Positions 50,999 to 59,235 of a DNA stretch of 64,000 bases are shown here, in pieces (position 1 is the first letter of the stretch; each line of letters begins with the position of its first letter). Below the pieces are notes generated by a model. The model did not search any database. It was not told the origin of the DNA and was given only the letters and a program-made list of their open reading frames with translations. This DNA comes from Gemmatimonadota bacterium (GTDB taxonomy: Bacteria > JAAXHH01): the NCBI GenBank assembly GCA_009838645.1, contig VXRC01000038.1, forward strand, positions 62,001 to 126,000, written 5' to 3'. The translations under genes and the position numbers were made by a program.

Positions 50999-51394
50999 AT
51001 GAGAATCACACTGACCAGTGTCGCGGTAGATGACCAGCAGAAGGCGCTTCGCTTCTACACGGAGATACTTGGCTTCCAGGTGAAGCACAACATACCCCTG
51101 GGAGAACACGCCTGGATCACCGTGGTATCCGGGGAAGATCCGGATGGGACGGAACTGGCGCTCGAGCCTGATGTCCATCCCGCGGTGCGTCCGTTCAAGA
51201 AGGCCCTTGTGGACGACGGAATCCCCTGGACAGCCTTCGCGGTCGACGACGTCGCAGCCGAACACGAGCGCCTCGAGGCAAAGGGTGTGCGATTCGTACA
51301 GCCGCCAACGGATGCCGGGACCGTTATAATCGCCGCCTTCGACGATACATGCGGCAACTTGATTCAGATTATGGAGGAGAAGGATCAGGCGTGA
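50999..51394 (+). CDS. VOC-family (glyoxalase/bleomycin-resistance fold) protein
   Basis: The 131 residues form the paired beta-alpha-beta-beta-beta modules of the VOC superfamily: LTSVAVDDQQKALRFYTEILGFQV, and a second module with WTAFAVDDVAAEHERLEAKGVRF, ending DTCGNLIQIMEE. The final glutamate is a usual metal ligand, but the first-strand His is replaced by Ser/Val, so metal binding is not assured. GGAGGG precedes the ATG. VOC proteins range from lyases and dioxygenases to drug-binding proteins; the function here is open. Confidence 0.82.
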   Translation: MRITLTSVAVDDQQKALRFYTEILGFQVKHNIPLGEHAWITVVSGEDPDGTELALEPDVHPAVRPFKKALVDDGIPWTAFAVDDVAAEHERLEAKGVRFVQPPTDAGTVIIAAFDDTCGNLIQIMEEKDQA

Positions 51395-51460
51395 CGATCG
51401 CATAGCTCCGTCGACCATCCGGGTCAACGGGCATAATGCGCATTTACAGGGAGGAACATG

Positions 51461-51889
51461 ATGCTCAGGAACATCCTCGCAGCCGTCGTCGGCTACGTTG
51501 TCATGGCCGCCGTGCTCTTCGTACTCTTCTCGCTGCTGTGGGTGGCGGTAGGCCCCTCAGGTGCCTTCCAGCCGGGTTCGTGGGAAGTACCCACCGGCTG
51601 GTCGCTCGGCTCGCTCGTGCTCGGTTTCGTGGGCGCGTACATCGCCGGCCTGGTCTGCGTCAGGGTGGGGCACGATGCCAGGGCTGCGATAATCCTGATC
51701 GGCCTCGTCATCGTGCTCGGGGTGGTGAGGGCCCTGACGCCGGTGGAGATGCCGGCAGGACCGCGTCCCGACGACCTGTCGATGATGGAGGCGACCGCGG
51801 GTGCCATCCATCCGGCATGGTTCAACTGGCTCAACCCGCTGATTGGGGCCGCGGGCGTCTGGTTCGGATCGCGGAAGTCGCGCGCGTAA
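51461..51889 (+). CDS. Small four-helix membrane protein, unknown function
   Basis: About 142 residues with four hydrophobic helices (IAGYIV-type N-terminal segment LAAVVGYVVMAAVLFVLFSLLWV, LVLGFVGAYIAGLVCV, AAIILIGLVIVLGVV, LNPLIGAAGVWFG). ATG 51461 is preferred to 51458, because AGGGAGG ends 6 bases before it and only 3 bases before the first ATG. It does not match a family I can name. It follows the VOC gene and precedes the GCS2-type ligase. Confidence 0.65.
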   Translation: MLRNILAAVVGYVVMAAVLFVLFSLLWVAVGPSGAFQPGSWEVPTGWSLGSLVLGFVGAYIAGLVCVRVGHDARAAIILIGLVIVLGVVRALTPVEMPAGPRPDDLSMMEATAGAIHPAWFNWLNPLIGAAGVWFGSRKSRA

Positions 51890-51913
51890 CTGCAAAAGCG
51901 TGTCAGAAAAAGC

Positions 51914-51950
51914 GTAGCAGTCGACCCGTAGCAGTCTACCTGTTGCAGTT
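51914..51950 (+). repeat. Short direct repeats upstream of the GCS2-type ligase
   Basis: GTAGCAGTC occurs at 51914-51922 and 51928-51936, with a related TTGCAGTT at 51943-51950 (spacing 14-15 bases). A binding-site array or slippage product are both possible. Confidence 0.35.
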
Positions 51951-52006
51951 AACAGGACAATCGGCGGTCTATCGTCCGGACCCGGTTACCTGGAGCAGTT
52001 TACACC

Positions 52007-53110
52007 ATGAACCTCGAGGAAATGACCCTCGGCGTCGAAGAAGAATACCAGATCATCGACCCCGATTCGCGGGAACTGACCTCCTACATCTCCGAGTTCC
52101 TCGAAAAGGGAAAGCGGGTCTTCCGCGACCAGGTCAAGCCGGAATTTCTTCAGTCCCAGGTGGAAATGGGTACCGAGGTCTGCAGGGACATCAAGGAAAT
52201 CCGAAGGGAGATCGCCCGGCTTCGGAGCATGGTGTCCGAAATCGCGGAAAAGAGCGGCCACCGGATCGTGGCGGCCGGCACCCATCCCTTTTCCCGATGG
52301 CAGGAGCAGGAGATCACCGAGAAAGACCGGTACCGCAGCCTGGTTGCCGACCTGCAGTACGTCGCCCGCCGCCTGCTCATCTTCGGCATGCACATCCACG
52401 TCGGCATACCCGACCGGGAACTGCGCATCGACACCATGAACCAGATCAGCTATTTCATGCCCCACGTCCTGGCCCTTTCTTCTTCATCCCCCTTCTGGAT
52501 GGGAGACAACACGGGGCTCAAATCCTACCGGAGCATCGTGTTCTCCGAGTTGCCCCGGACCGGCATCCCCGAACGGTTCAATTCGGCCGACGAATACGAC
52601 CATTTCATCCAGACGATGATCAAGACCGGCTGCATGGACGAGCCCACGAAAATCTGGTGGGACGTACGTCCCCATCCCCGTTTCCCCACCCTGGAGATCC
52701 GGATCTGCGACTGCATCACCGAAATCGACGAAGTGGTGGCCATCGTGGCCCTGGTCAGGGCGGTGGCGACCAAGTTGATCCGGCTGCGCCGCGAGAACCA
52801 GTCATGGCGGTACTACCGGCGCGACCTGGTGGCCGAGAACAAGTGGCGTGCGATCAAGGACGGGCTGGACGGAAGCCTGGTCGACTTCGGCAAGGAAGAG
52901 GAGGTGCCCCTGAGATTCCTCATCGAGGAACTGCTGGATATCGTGGACGACGTTGTGGATCCACTCGGTGTCCGTGAAGAGATCGAGTACATCCGGGTCA
53001 TGCTCGAACGGGGCAGCAGTGCGGACCGGCAACTCAGAACCTATGATGAAACCGGTGATCTGAAAGCCGTCGTCGACCAGCTCGCCGAGGAGACGGTTAC
53101 GGGATTGTGA
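52007..53110 (+). CDS. Carboxylate-amine ligase/glutamate-cysteine ligase-like protein (YbdK/GCS2 type)
   Basis: MTLGVEEEYQIIDPDSREL is the GCS2 opening with the Glu metal ligands. Further motifs are FGMHIHVGIPDRE, SSSSPFWMGDNTGLKSYRS, and WWDVRPHPRFPTLEIRICDC. The length of 367 residues is typical. Members catalyse ATP-dependent amide bonds such as gamma-glutamylcysteine formation; the YbdK type has weak ligase activity and often unknown substrate. It is the only thiol-ligase-like gene in the window and no glutathione synthetase is adjacent. Confidence 0.87.
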   Translation: MNLEEMTLGVEEEYQIIDPDSRELTSYISEFLEKGKRVFRDQVKPEFLQSQVEMGTEVCRDIKEIRREIARLRSMVSEIAEKSGHRIVAAGTHPFSRWQEQEITEKDRYRSLVADLQYVARRLLIFGMHIHVGIPDRELRIDTMNQISYFMPHVLALSSSSPFWMGDNTGLKSYRSIVFSELPRTGIPERFNSADEYDHFIQTMIKTGCMDEPTKIWWDVRPHPRFPTLEIRICDCITEIDEVVAIVALVRAVATKLIRLRRENQSWRYYRRDLVAENKWRAIKDGLDGSLVDFGKEEEVPLRFLIEELLDIVDDVVDPLGVREEIEYIRVMLERGSSADRQLRTYDETGDLKAVVDQLAEETVTGL

Positions 53111-53137
53111 TCGGGACGAAGAACAGTGGTGATTTCC

Positions 53138-53266
53138 ATGGCCGAACAATACGAAAACAACTTTGTACGACTGGTGAGTGTTCTTTGGAACGTCTGGCGC
53201 ACATTCTGGTGGTGGCTTTTCGTGATTGTCGTGATCTACCTTATGAACCGAATGCTCTGTTCGTGA
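53138..53266 (+). CDS. 42-residue single-pass membrane microprotein
   Basis: ATG 53138 opens a short frame encoding MAEQYENNF at its start, then an aromatic, hydrophobic helix rich in Trp (VLWNVWRTFWWWLFVIV). It ends NRMLCS before TGA at 53264-53266. In-frame GTG codons at 53126 and 53129 are alternative starts. It fits in the gap between the GCS2-type ligase and a sulfatase with no competing gene. The membrane helix and clean termini support translation, but no Shine-Dalgarno is convincing. No homologue is known to me. Confidence 0.45.
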   Translation: MAEQYENNFVRLVSVLWNVWRTFWWWLFVIVVIYLMNRMLCS

Positions 53267-53312
53267 ACCACTGAAACCCGCAACCATTCGTTACTTTGTT
53301 CTGCTGAATACA

Positions 53313-54941
53313 GTGAGACGAGTGCATCTCGTGCCTTCCCGGTCTAGACCGAACATCCTGTGGATCTCCTTTGAGGATACGGGCCCCTATTACGGCTGCT
53401 ACGGCGACCCGGTAGCGCGCACGCCGAACGTAGACCGCATCGCGGCCGAGGGATGCCGGTGGACGCACTGCTTCTCCACGTCGGGCGTCTGCGCCCCTGC
53501 CCGTTCTGCGATCATAACCGGGATGTACGCCACCTCCATCGGCACGCACCACATGCGGACCACCCACGTACACGCCGATACCCCGGAGATGCCCACGCCA
53601 TATTCCGCGGTCCCGCCCCATTACGTCAAGTGCTTCACCGAATACCTGCGTGCGGCGGGCTACTACTGCACGAACAACTTCAAGACCGACTACCAGTTCG
53701 ATCCGCCGCTGACGGCCTGGGACGACCAGGGAAAGGATGCCCACTGGCGCAACCGGCCCGATCCGGAACAGCCGTTCTTCGCCGTCTTCAACCTCATGCG
53801 CAGCCACGAAAGCGGGATGTGGCCGGAGAAGTGCCCTTCGCCCGAGTTCGATTCCGAAGCCATCGAGCCGCCGCCCCACCTGCCCGACACGCCGAAGGTC
53901 AGGGAGGCCCTGGCCCGCATGTACACTCATATCGCCCACAACGACCGGGAGTTCGGTACCATTCTGGGGCAGCTGGAAGAAGACGGACTCGCCGGGAATA
54001 CGTATGTCTTCAACTGGAGCGACCACGGACCCCTGCCCCGCGGAAAACGGTGGCCATATGACGCGGGAATCCACGTACCGCTGATCGCGCGGGGACCGGA
54101 CCTTGAAGGCGGGCAGGTGTGCGAAGACCTCGTCAGCACAGTCGACCTCGGTCCCACGATGCTGTCCCTGGCGGGCGTCGGAATCCCGCACCATATCCAG
54201 GGCCGCGCCTTTCTCGGGGAGCAGGCGCGACCGCCACGTGAATATGTCTACGCAAGCAGGGACCGCCACGACGTCTCCTACGACATGGTCAGGGCCGTGC
54301 GCGACGGACGGTACAAGTACATCCGGAACTATCGGCCCGATCTGCCGTATCTTTCCTGGATACCCTACCGCAACCGCCATCCGATCATGCAGGAGATCTG
54401 GCGGCTGCACGTAGAGGGCGGGCTCGACGGAACGCAGTCGGCCCTTTTCCGGTACCCCCGGCCCGTCGAGGAGTTTTACGACACCGAAGCCGATCCCCAT
54501 GAAGTACACAATCTGGCCGACGATCCCCGGATTCTCGGTGACCTGGAGCGGATGCGCGGGGCGCTCGACGCCTGGCTCGAGGTAGTGGGCGACCTGGGCC
54601 GGATTTCTGAAAGCGAGATGGTCCGGGACTGGTATCCGGACGGCCGCCAGCCCAAGACCGCCCCTGTGGTCTGCGTACCCGTATGCCCTGAAAGTCCCGG
54701 GATTGAACCGGCCCTGGAGGGTGGGTCGTATGACGGACCCCTGCTACTGCAGCTTCACTGCGCCACGCAGGGCGCTTCCATCGCCTATACGCTCCAGGCC
54801 GGGGACGACCCCCACTGGCTGTTGTACACCGAACCGCTGCGGCTCGAGGTCGGCGAGTACCGGGTGCGGGCCCGGGCAATTCGGATCGGGTACAAAGAAA
54901 GTCCCGAGATCCGGGCGAAGTTCCTGGTTCGGGAAGCATGA
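53313..54941 (+). CDS. Type I sulfatase with C-terminal beta-sandwich
   Basis: The N-terminus RPNILWISFEDTGP carries the metal Asp/Glu pair and TSGVCAPARSAIITG the formylglycine motif. VFNWSDHGPLPRGKRWPYD forms the second metal site. Residues ~455-542 add a beta-sandwich resembling the chitobiase/beta-hexosaminidase C-terminal (CHB_HEX_C_1) type: ASIAYTLQAGDDPHW, then LRLEVGEYRVRARAIRIG. No signal peptide. GTG 53313, 53322 and 53331 are all possible starts. A structured RNA follows the stop. Substrate unknown. Confidence 0.85.
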   Translation: MRRVHLVPSRSRPNILWISFEDTGPYYGCYGDPVARTPNVDRIAAEGCRWTHCFSTSGVCAPARSAIITGMYATSIGTHHMRTTHVHADTPEMPTPYSAVPPHYVKCFTEYLRAAGYYCTNNFKTDYQFDPPLTAWDDQGKDAHWRNRPDPEQPFFAVFNLMRSHESGMWPEKCPSPEFDSEAIEPPPHLPDTPKVREALARMYTHIAHNDREFGTILGQLEEDGLAGNTYVFNWSDHGPLPRGKRWPYDAGIHVPLIARGPDLEGGQVCEDLVSTVDLGPTMLSLAGVGIPHHIQGRAFLGEQARPPREYVYASRDRHDVSYDMVRAVRDGRYKYIRNYRPDLPYLSWIPYRNRHPIMQEIWRLHVEGGLDGTQSALFRYPRPVEEFYDTEADPHEVHNLADDPRILGDLERMRGALDAWLEVVGDLGRISESEMVRDWYPDGRQPKTAPVVCVPVCPESPGIEPALEGGSYDGPLLLQLHCATQGASIAYTLQAGDDPHWLLYTEPLRLEVGEYRVRARAIRIGYKESPEIRAKFLVREA

Positions 54942-54944
54942 CCG

Positions 54945-54995
54945 GCGCAACAGCGTAAGACGGGCCGATGCCTTGTTGCGCTAAGGCCCCGTCTT
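54945..54995 (+). other. Predicted pseudoknot or switch-like RNA after the sulfatase stop
   Basis: AAGACGGG (54957-54964) pairs with CCCGTCTT (54988-54995) and GCCTT (54970-54974) with AAGGC (54983-54987). The 8-base loop between them contains GTTGCGC (54975-54981), the complement of upstream GCGCAAC (54945-54951). The transcript could form an H-type pseudoknot or two alternative hairpins. It begins 4 bases after the stop and ends about 90 bases before the PhyH start. No T-run follows. Confidence 0.5.
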
Positions 54996-55083
54996 CAAAG
55001 AGGTTGACCATCAGGTGGTGAATCATTAAGAAAATACAAGCACGTTACGCGAAGTTCAGGTGTTTCGAACCCGGAGCCCCGCC

Positions 55084-55935
55084 ATGGACCCTTCCTGTCT
55101 TGCCTACCGTTTGACGGACGAAGAGCGGCGCCTCTTCGATGAACAGGGTTATTTCATCGTGGAGAACGTCCTGCCGGGTGACATGGTCGAAGCACTGGGC
55201 CGGATCGCGGACCGCATCGACGCGGAACGCCGCCCGAACATGGGGGGCAGTCCCAACAGTATCAAGAACCACTTCGACATCATCGGACAGGACGATCTGC
55301 TGCTTGAACTGCTCGACTGGCCGAAGACCTTCCCCAAGGTCTGGGGCATTCTCGGGTGGCACATCCAGCTGTATCATTCCCACTTAATCGTTTCGCCGCC
55401 GTCGCCTTCGGATCAGAAGCCTAAAAAACGGCGTCTGGGCTGGCACCAGGACAGCGGCAGGCTCAATATCGACCTGGAGACCACGCCCCGACCGCGGGTG
55501 TCGCTGAAAGTGGCCTTCTTCCTGAGCGACTGCACGGCGACCGACCGGGGCAACTTCCACGCCATTCCGGGCAGCCACCAATGCGAGGCGATCGACTTTC
55601 CCGAAAACGCCGAGCTGGATCCCGAAGGCGCCGTTCCGATCCGTGCCGCGGCCGGCGACGCCGTGTTTTTCGATCGACGCCTCTGGCACGCCTCGGGGAT
55701 CAACTACTCCGATATCACACGCAAGGTGTTGTTCTACGGATACAGTTACCGCTGGCTGCGTCCCCGGGACAACATGACGGTGGATCACTACATGGACCGC
55801 TGCGACCCCATACGCAGGCAGCTCCTGGGCGCCGGGCCATCGGGCGGTCATGGCTATACCTCGCCCCTGACCGAAGACATCCCACTGCGCGAATGGATCG
55901 CTGAACATGCGGGCCGGGAATTCGTGGTAAACTGA
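55084..55935 (+). CDS. PhyH-family Fe(II)/2-oxoglutarate oxygenase
   Basis: The iron site is H-x-D in LGWHQDSGRL and the distal His in RRLWHASGINYSDITRKVL. GNFHAIPGSHQCE is the family turn. The N-terminus LTDEERRLFDEQGYFIVENVL is typical of the family. ATG 55084 with GGAGCC upstream is preferred to GTG 55060. At 283 residues the protein is normal. It precedes the GlmL operon by about 60 bases; shared transcription is possible but not shown. Substrate unknown. Confidence 0.84.
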   Translation: MDPSCLAYRLTDEERRLFDEQGYFIVENVLPGDMVEALGRIADRIDAERRPNMGGSPNSIKNHFDIIGQDDLLLELLDWPKTFPKVWGILGWHIQLYHSHLIVSPPSPSDQKPKKRRLGWHQDSGRLNIDLETTPRPRVSLKVAFFLSDCTATDRGNFHAIPGSHQCEAIDFPENAELDPEGAVPIRAAAGDAVFFDRRLWHASGINYSDITRKVLFYGYSYRWLRPRDNMTVDHYMDRCDPIRRQLLGAGPSGGHGYTSPLTEDIPLREWIAEHAGREFVVN

Positions 55936-55998
55936 GGCGGCCATGCCAACCCGGCGGTCCGTGGCGTTCGCGTCGGTCGCTGCGAGGTGATCAGTACT

Positions 55999-56292
55999 TT
56001 GCCTGATTCATCAGATACCCTGGCGGAACAACAGGCCCTGCTCGACCGGATTGCCGAAGCCATATCCGCGCGCGAACTGACCGCGCCCGCGGTCCTCTTC
56101 CTGGAATCCATGAAACCCCTCTCGTTTCTGGGCGGCCAGTTCATGGCATTCCTGAGTCCCTTCATTCACATGGTGGTGGATGCGTCGGACTACGACCGGA
56201 TCGCCGAGGCCATCGAGCGCCGGGAGAACGTGGAGTTCCTGATCCAGCGCATAGAGCATCACGCCTCCGGGGCGGATGATACGGCAGACTGA
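55999..56292 (+). CDS. 97-residue hypothetical protein, first gene of the GlmL operon
   Basis: The start TTG 55999 is preferred to GTG 55987 because AGGTGATC, a strong match to the 16S rRNA tail, lies 6-7 bases before it. The product begins MPDSSDTLAEQQALLDRIAEAI, continues LESMKPLSFLGGQFMAFLSPFIHMVV and ends in a charged helix. It looks amphipathic and helical, and could associate with the membrane. The stop is 4 bases before the GlmL ATG. No family is recognised. Confidence 0.6.
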   Translation: MPDSSDTLAEQQALLDRIAEAISARELTAPAVLFLESMKPLSFLGGQFMAFLSPFIHMVVDASDYDRIAEAIERRENVEFLIQRIEHHASGADDTAD

Positions 56293-56296
56293 ATTC

Positions 56297-58096
56297 ATGT
56301 CCCTACCATCGGAAATCAACGTCATCCTGGCCACGGACTGCGGCAGCACGACCACCAAGGCCATCCTCATCGAGCGGCGTGACGGCGCTTACCGTCTCGT
56401 CGTTCGCGGCGAGGCGCCGACGACCGTGGAAGCGCCCTTCGAGGACGTCACGCGGGGCGTCCTCAACGCGGTGCGCGAGGTGGAGGAGCAGTCCGGCCGC
56501 GAGATCCTCGACGGAGAACGGATCGTGTCGCCGGCGGAAGGCAACCGTGGGGTGGACGTCTACGTCTCGACGAGCAGCGCGGGCGGCGGGCTCCAGATGA
56601 TGGTGGCCGGCGTGGTCAAGAGCATGACCGCCGAGAGTGCCGAACGGGCGGCCCTGGGCGCGGGCGCCATCGTCATGGAAACCCTGGCGTCCAACGACGG
56701 GCGTCGGCCCCACGAGCGCATCGAACGCATACGTCAGCTCCGTCCGGACATGATCCTGCTGTCCGGCGGCGTGGACGGCGGCACGAAGTCCCACGTGGTC
56801 GAGATGGCCGAACTGATCGCCGCGGCGGACCCGAGACCCCGGCTGGGCAGCGGCTACGATCTGCCGGTGATTTACGCCGGGAACGCTGACGCCCGCGAAG
56901 ACATTGCCCGGATCCTGGCCGAACGGACGGAACTCAGCCAGGTGGACAACCTGCGGCCCGTGCTCGAAGCGGAGAACCTGGGCCCCGCCCGGGAACAGAT
57001 CCACACCCTGTTCATGGAACACGTGATGGCCCAGGCGCCCGGGTACGGCGACCTTATGGCGTGGACCCACGTGCCGATCATGCCCACGCCCGGCGCCGTG
57101 GGACGGATGGTGCGGGTCGTCGCGGAACGAAACGGAATCGACGTGCTGGGCGTTGATATCGGCGGTGCGACCACCGACGTGTTTTCGGTCTTCGGCGGCG
57201 CGTTCAACCGGACCGTCAGCGCCAATCTCGGCATGAGCTACAGCATTTCCAACGTGTTGACGGAGGCGGGACTGGAGGCCATAGCGCGGTGGCTGCCCTT
57301 TGAAATGACCGACGCCGACCTGAAGGACCGCATGGGCAACAAGATGATTCGGCCCACCAGCATTCCCCAGACCATGGAGGAGCTGATCATCGAGCAGGCC
57401 GTGGCCCGGGAGGCCCTGCGGCTGGCCTTCGAGCAGCACAGGAACTTCGCCGTCGAGTTGAAGGGCGTGCAACAGCTCCGAACGATATCGGACACCTTCG
57501 AACAGCAGACGGGCGGCCGGACCCTGGTCGACCTGATGAACCTGGACCTGATCATCGGCAGCGGGGGCGTGCTCTCCCACGCGCCGGGCCGGTCGCAGGC
57601 CGCGCTGATGATGGTGGACGCCTTCCAGCCCGAGGGCATCACGAACCTGGCGGTGGACAGCATCTTCATGATGCCCCACCTGGGCGTGCTGTCGACCGTG
57701 CATGAAACCGCGGCGCTGGAGGTATTCGACCGGGATTGCCTCGTTCACCTTGGGCCGTGCGTGGCGCCCGTGGGCACCGGATCGTCCGGCACCCCATGCG
57801 CGACCGTCAGGGCGAGGTCGGACGACGTGGAATGGACGCACGAGGCGGCCGTGGGCGAACTGGCCGCGATTCCGGCCGGGGAGGAGGAGGTCGCCCTGGA
57901 GGTCGCGCCCGCCCGCGGGTTCGACGCCGGCGCCGGACGGGGTGTGACCGTCTCCCGTACCGTGCGGAACGGCCCCCTGGGCGTGATTATCGACACCCGA
58001 GGCAGGCCGCTTCAACAGCCGGAGGACGCGGCCGAACGGGTAGAAACGCTGCAGAGGGATTACCGCGCACTCGACCTCTATCCGGAGTCCGGCTGA
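56297..58096 (+). CDS. GlmL/MutL-family ASKHA ATPase
   Basis: ILATDCGSTTTKAILIE (residues ~10-26) is the phosphate-1 loop of the actin/Hsp70/sugar-kinase (ASKHA) fold. DVLGVDIGGATTDVFSVF (~283-300) is phosphate-2 and LIIGSGGVLSHAPG (~418-431) the adenosine motif. The stretches YVSTSSAGGGLQMMVAGVV and RPDMILLSGGVDGGTKSHVVE place it in the MutL/GlmL family. Known members sit beside B12-dependent mutases, as reactivating or maturation ATPases. No mutase or B12-binding domain occurs here. ATG 56297 is preferred to 56276. The stop overlaps the next ATG by one base. Confidence 0.85.
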   Translation: MSLPSEINVILATDCGSTTTKAILIERRDGAYRLVVRGEAPTTVEAPFEDVTRGVLNAVREVEEQSGREILDGERIVSPAEGNRGVDVYVSTSSAGGGLQMMVAGVVKSMTAESAERAALGAGAIVMETLASNDGRRPHERIERIRQLRPDMILLSGGVDGGTKSHVVEMAELIAAADPRPRLGSGYDLPVIYAGNADAREDIARILAERTELSQVDNLRPVLEAENLGPAREQIHTLFMEHVMAQAPGYGDLMAWTHVPIMPTPGAVGRMVRVVAERNGIDVLGVDIGGATTDVFSVFGGAFNRTVSANLGMSYSISNVLTEAGLEAIARWLPFEMTDADLKDRMGNKMIRPTSIPQTMEELIIEQAVAREALRLAFEQHRNFAVELKGVQQLRTISDTFEQQTGGRTLVDLMNLDLIIGSGGVLSHAPGRSQAALMMVDAFQPEGITNLAVDSIFMMPHLGVLSTVHETAALEVFDRDCLVHLGPCVAPVGTGSSGTPCATVRARSDDVEWTHEAAVGELAAIPAGEEEVALEVAPARGFDAGAGRGVTVSRTVRNGPLGVIIDTRGRPLQQPEDAAERVETLQRDYRALDLYPESG

Positions 58097-59235
58097 TGGC
58101 CCACGCCTATACATCCGGCCTGCGCGTATCGCCGCGGACCGTCGTCGCCAGGACGCGCCGGCTGCCCCTGAGCGGCCAGGTGCTGGTGGATGTCGGCGAC
58201 CGGGTACGGCCCGACACGGTGGTCGCCGAAACCTACCTGCCCGGCCCGGTGCACAACGTCAATGTGGCCAATGCCCTGGCCATCGTGCCGGAGGAAGTGC
58301 CGGGCTGCATGCTCAAGCAACGGGACGAACCGGTGGCGAAAGGCGAGTTGATCGCCGAATCCAGGGGGATCTTCGGTCTGTTCAAGTCCAGCGTCCGGTG
58401 TCCCGAAAGCGGCACCATCGAAATGGTCTCGGAAGTGACCGGACAGGTGCTCATCCGGGAACCGTCGACCCCGGTGCGGATCAATGCCTACCTCGACGGC
58501 ACGGTCACCGAAACACTGCCCGGTGAGGGCGTCGTGGTGGAAACGGCCGGCGCCTGCATTCAGGGTATCTTCGGCGTAGGGGGCGAAACGCACGCGCCGA
58601 TAAGCCAGATCGTCCAATCGCCCGAAGACGAGGTCACCGTTGAGATGATCGATGAACGCCTGCGGGGCCGGATCGCCTGCTGCGGATCCATGATCACCCT
58701 TGACGCGTTGCGTAAGTTGATAGAGGTCGGTGCGTCCGGCGTGGTCGTGGGCGGCATGCTGTACCACGATATCGGCGACCTCCTGGGATACCAGATCGGC
58801 GTCGCGGTGACCGGCGGGGAGGAAATCGGACTGACCATGATCGTCACCGAGGGCTTCGGACGGTTGCCCATGGCCGAACGCACCTTCGAATTGCTCCGTT
58901 CCCTGCAGGACCGCGAAGCTTCACTGAGCGGCGCCACGCAGATCCGGGCCGGCGTGATTCGGCCCGAGATCATCATCAAGTCCGCCGGTGGCGAGGCGTC
59001 CGCCGATGAGGCGTCCTCGGAACGGGTGAGTAAGGCCGGCCGCGGCCTTGAAGCCGGTTCGCTGGTCCGCCTGATCCGCGAGCCCTGGTTCGGGGAACTC
59101 GCCACGGTGGCCTCGCTGCCCGAACAACCCGTGCGGCTTCCCACGGGCGCCTTCGCCCGGGTGCTGCAAGCCCGCAGGACGAACGGAGCGCTCGTGACGG
59201 TGCCCCGGGCGAACGTGGAAATCGTGGAGACCTGA
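58096..59235 (+). CDS. Conserved protein partner of GlmL-like ATPase, beta-rich, unknown function
   Basis: The 379-residue protein begins AYTSGLRVSPRTVVARTRRLPLSGQVLVDVGDRV, with a barrel-like lipoyl/biotinyl-type start. A middle domain holds ACIQGIFGVGGETH and GRIACCGSMITLDALRKLIEVGASGVVVGGMLYHD. The C-terminal ~55 residues resemble a KOW-type beta-barrel (GSLVRLIREPWFGELATV...RANVEIVE). It starts in a TGATG overlap with the ATPase and its stop overlaps the next gene the same way. No catalytic signature is visible. Strong coupling argues for a complex with the ATPase. Confidence 0.65.
   Translation: MAHAYTSGLRVSPRTVVARTRRLPLSGQVLVDVGDRVRPDTVVAETYLPGPVHNVNVANALAIVPEEVPGCMLKQRDEPVAKGELIAESRGIFGLFKSSVRCPESGTIEMVSEVTGQVLIREPSTPVRINAYLDGTVTETLPGEGVVVETAGACIQGIFGVGGETHAPISQIVQSPEDEVTVEMIDERLRGRIACCGSMITLDALRKLIEVGASGVVVGGMLYHDIGDLLGYQIGVAVTGGEEIGLTMIVTEGFGRLPMAERTFELLRSLQDREASLSGATQIRAGVIRPEIIIKSAGGEASADEASSERVSKAGRGLEAGSLVRLIREPWFGELATVASLPEQPVRLPTGAFARVLQARRTNGALVTVPRANVEIVET

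Noticed and set aside
56297-58096. Annotation as DNA mismatch repair MutL
   Set aside because: The motifs are those of the glutamate-mutase-associated ASKHA ATPase family, which shares only the name.
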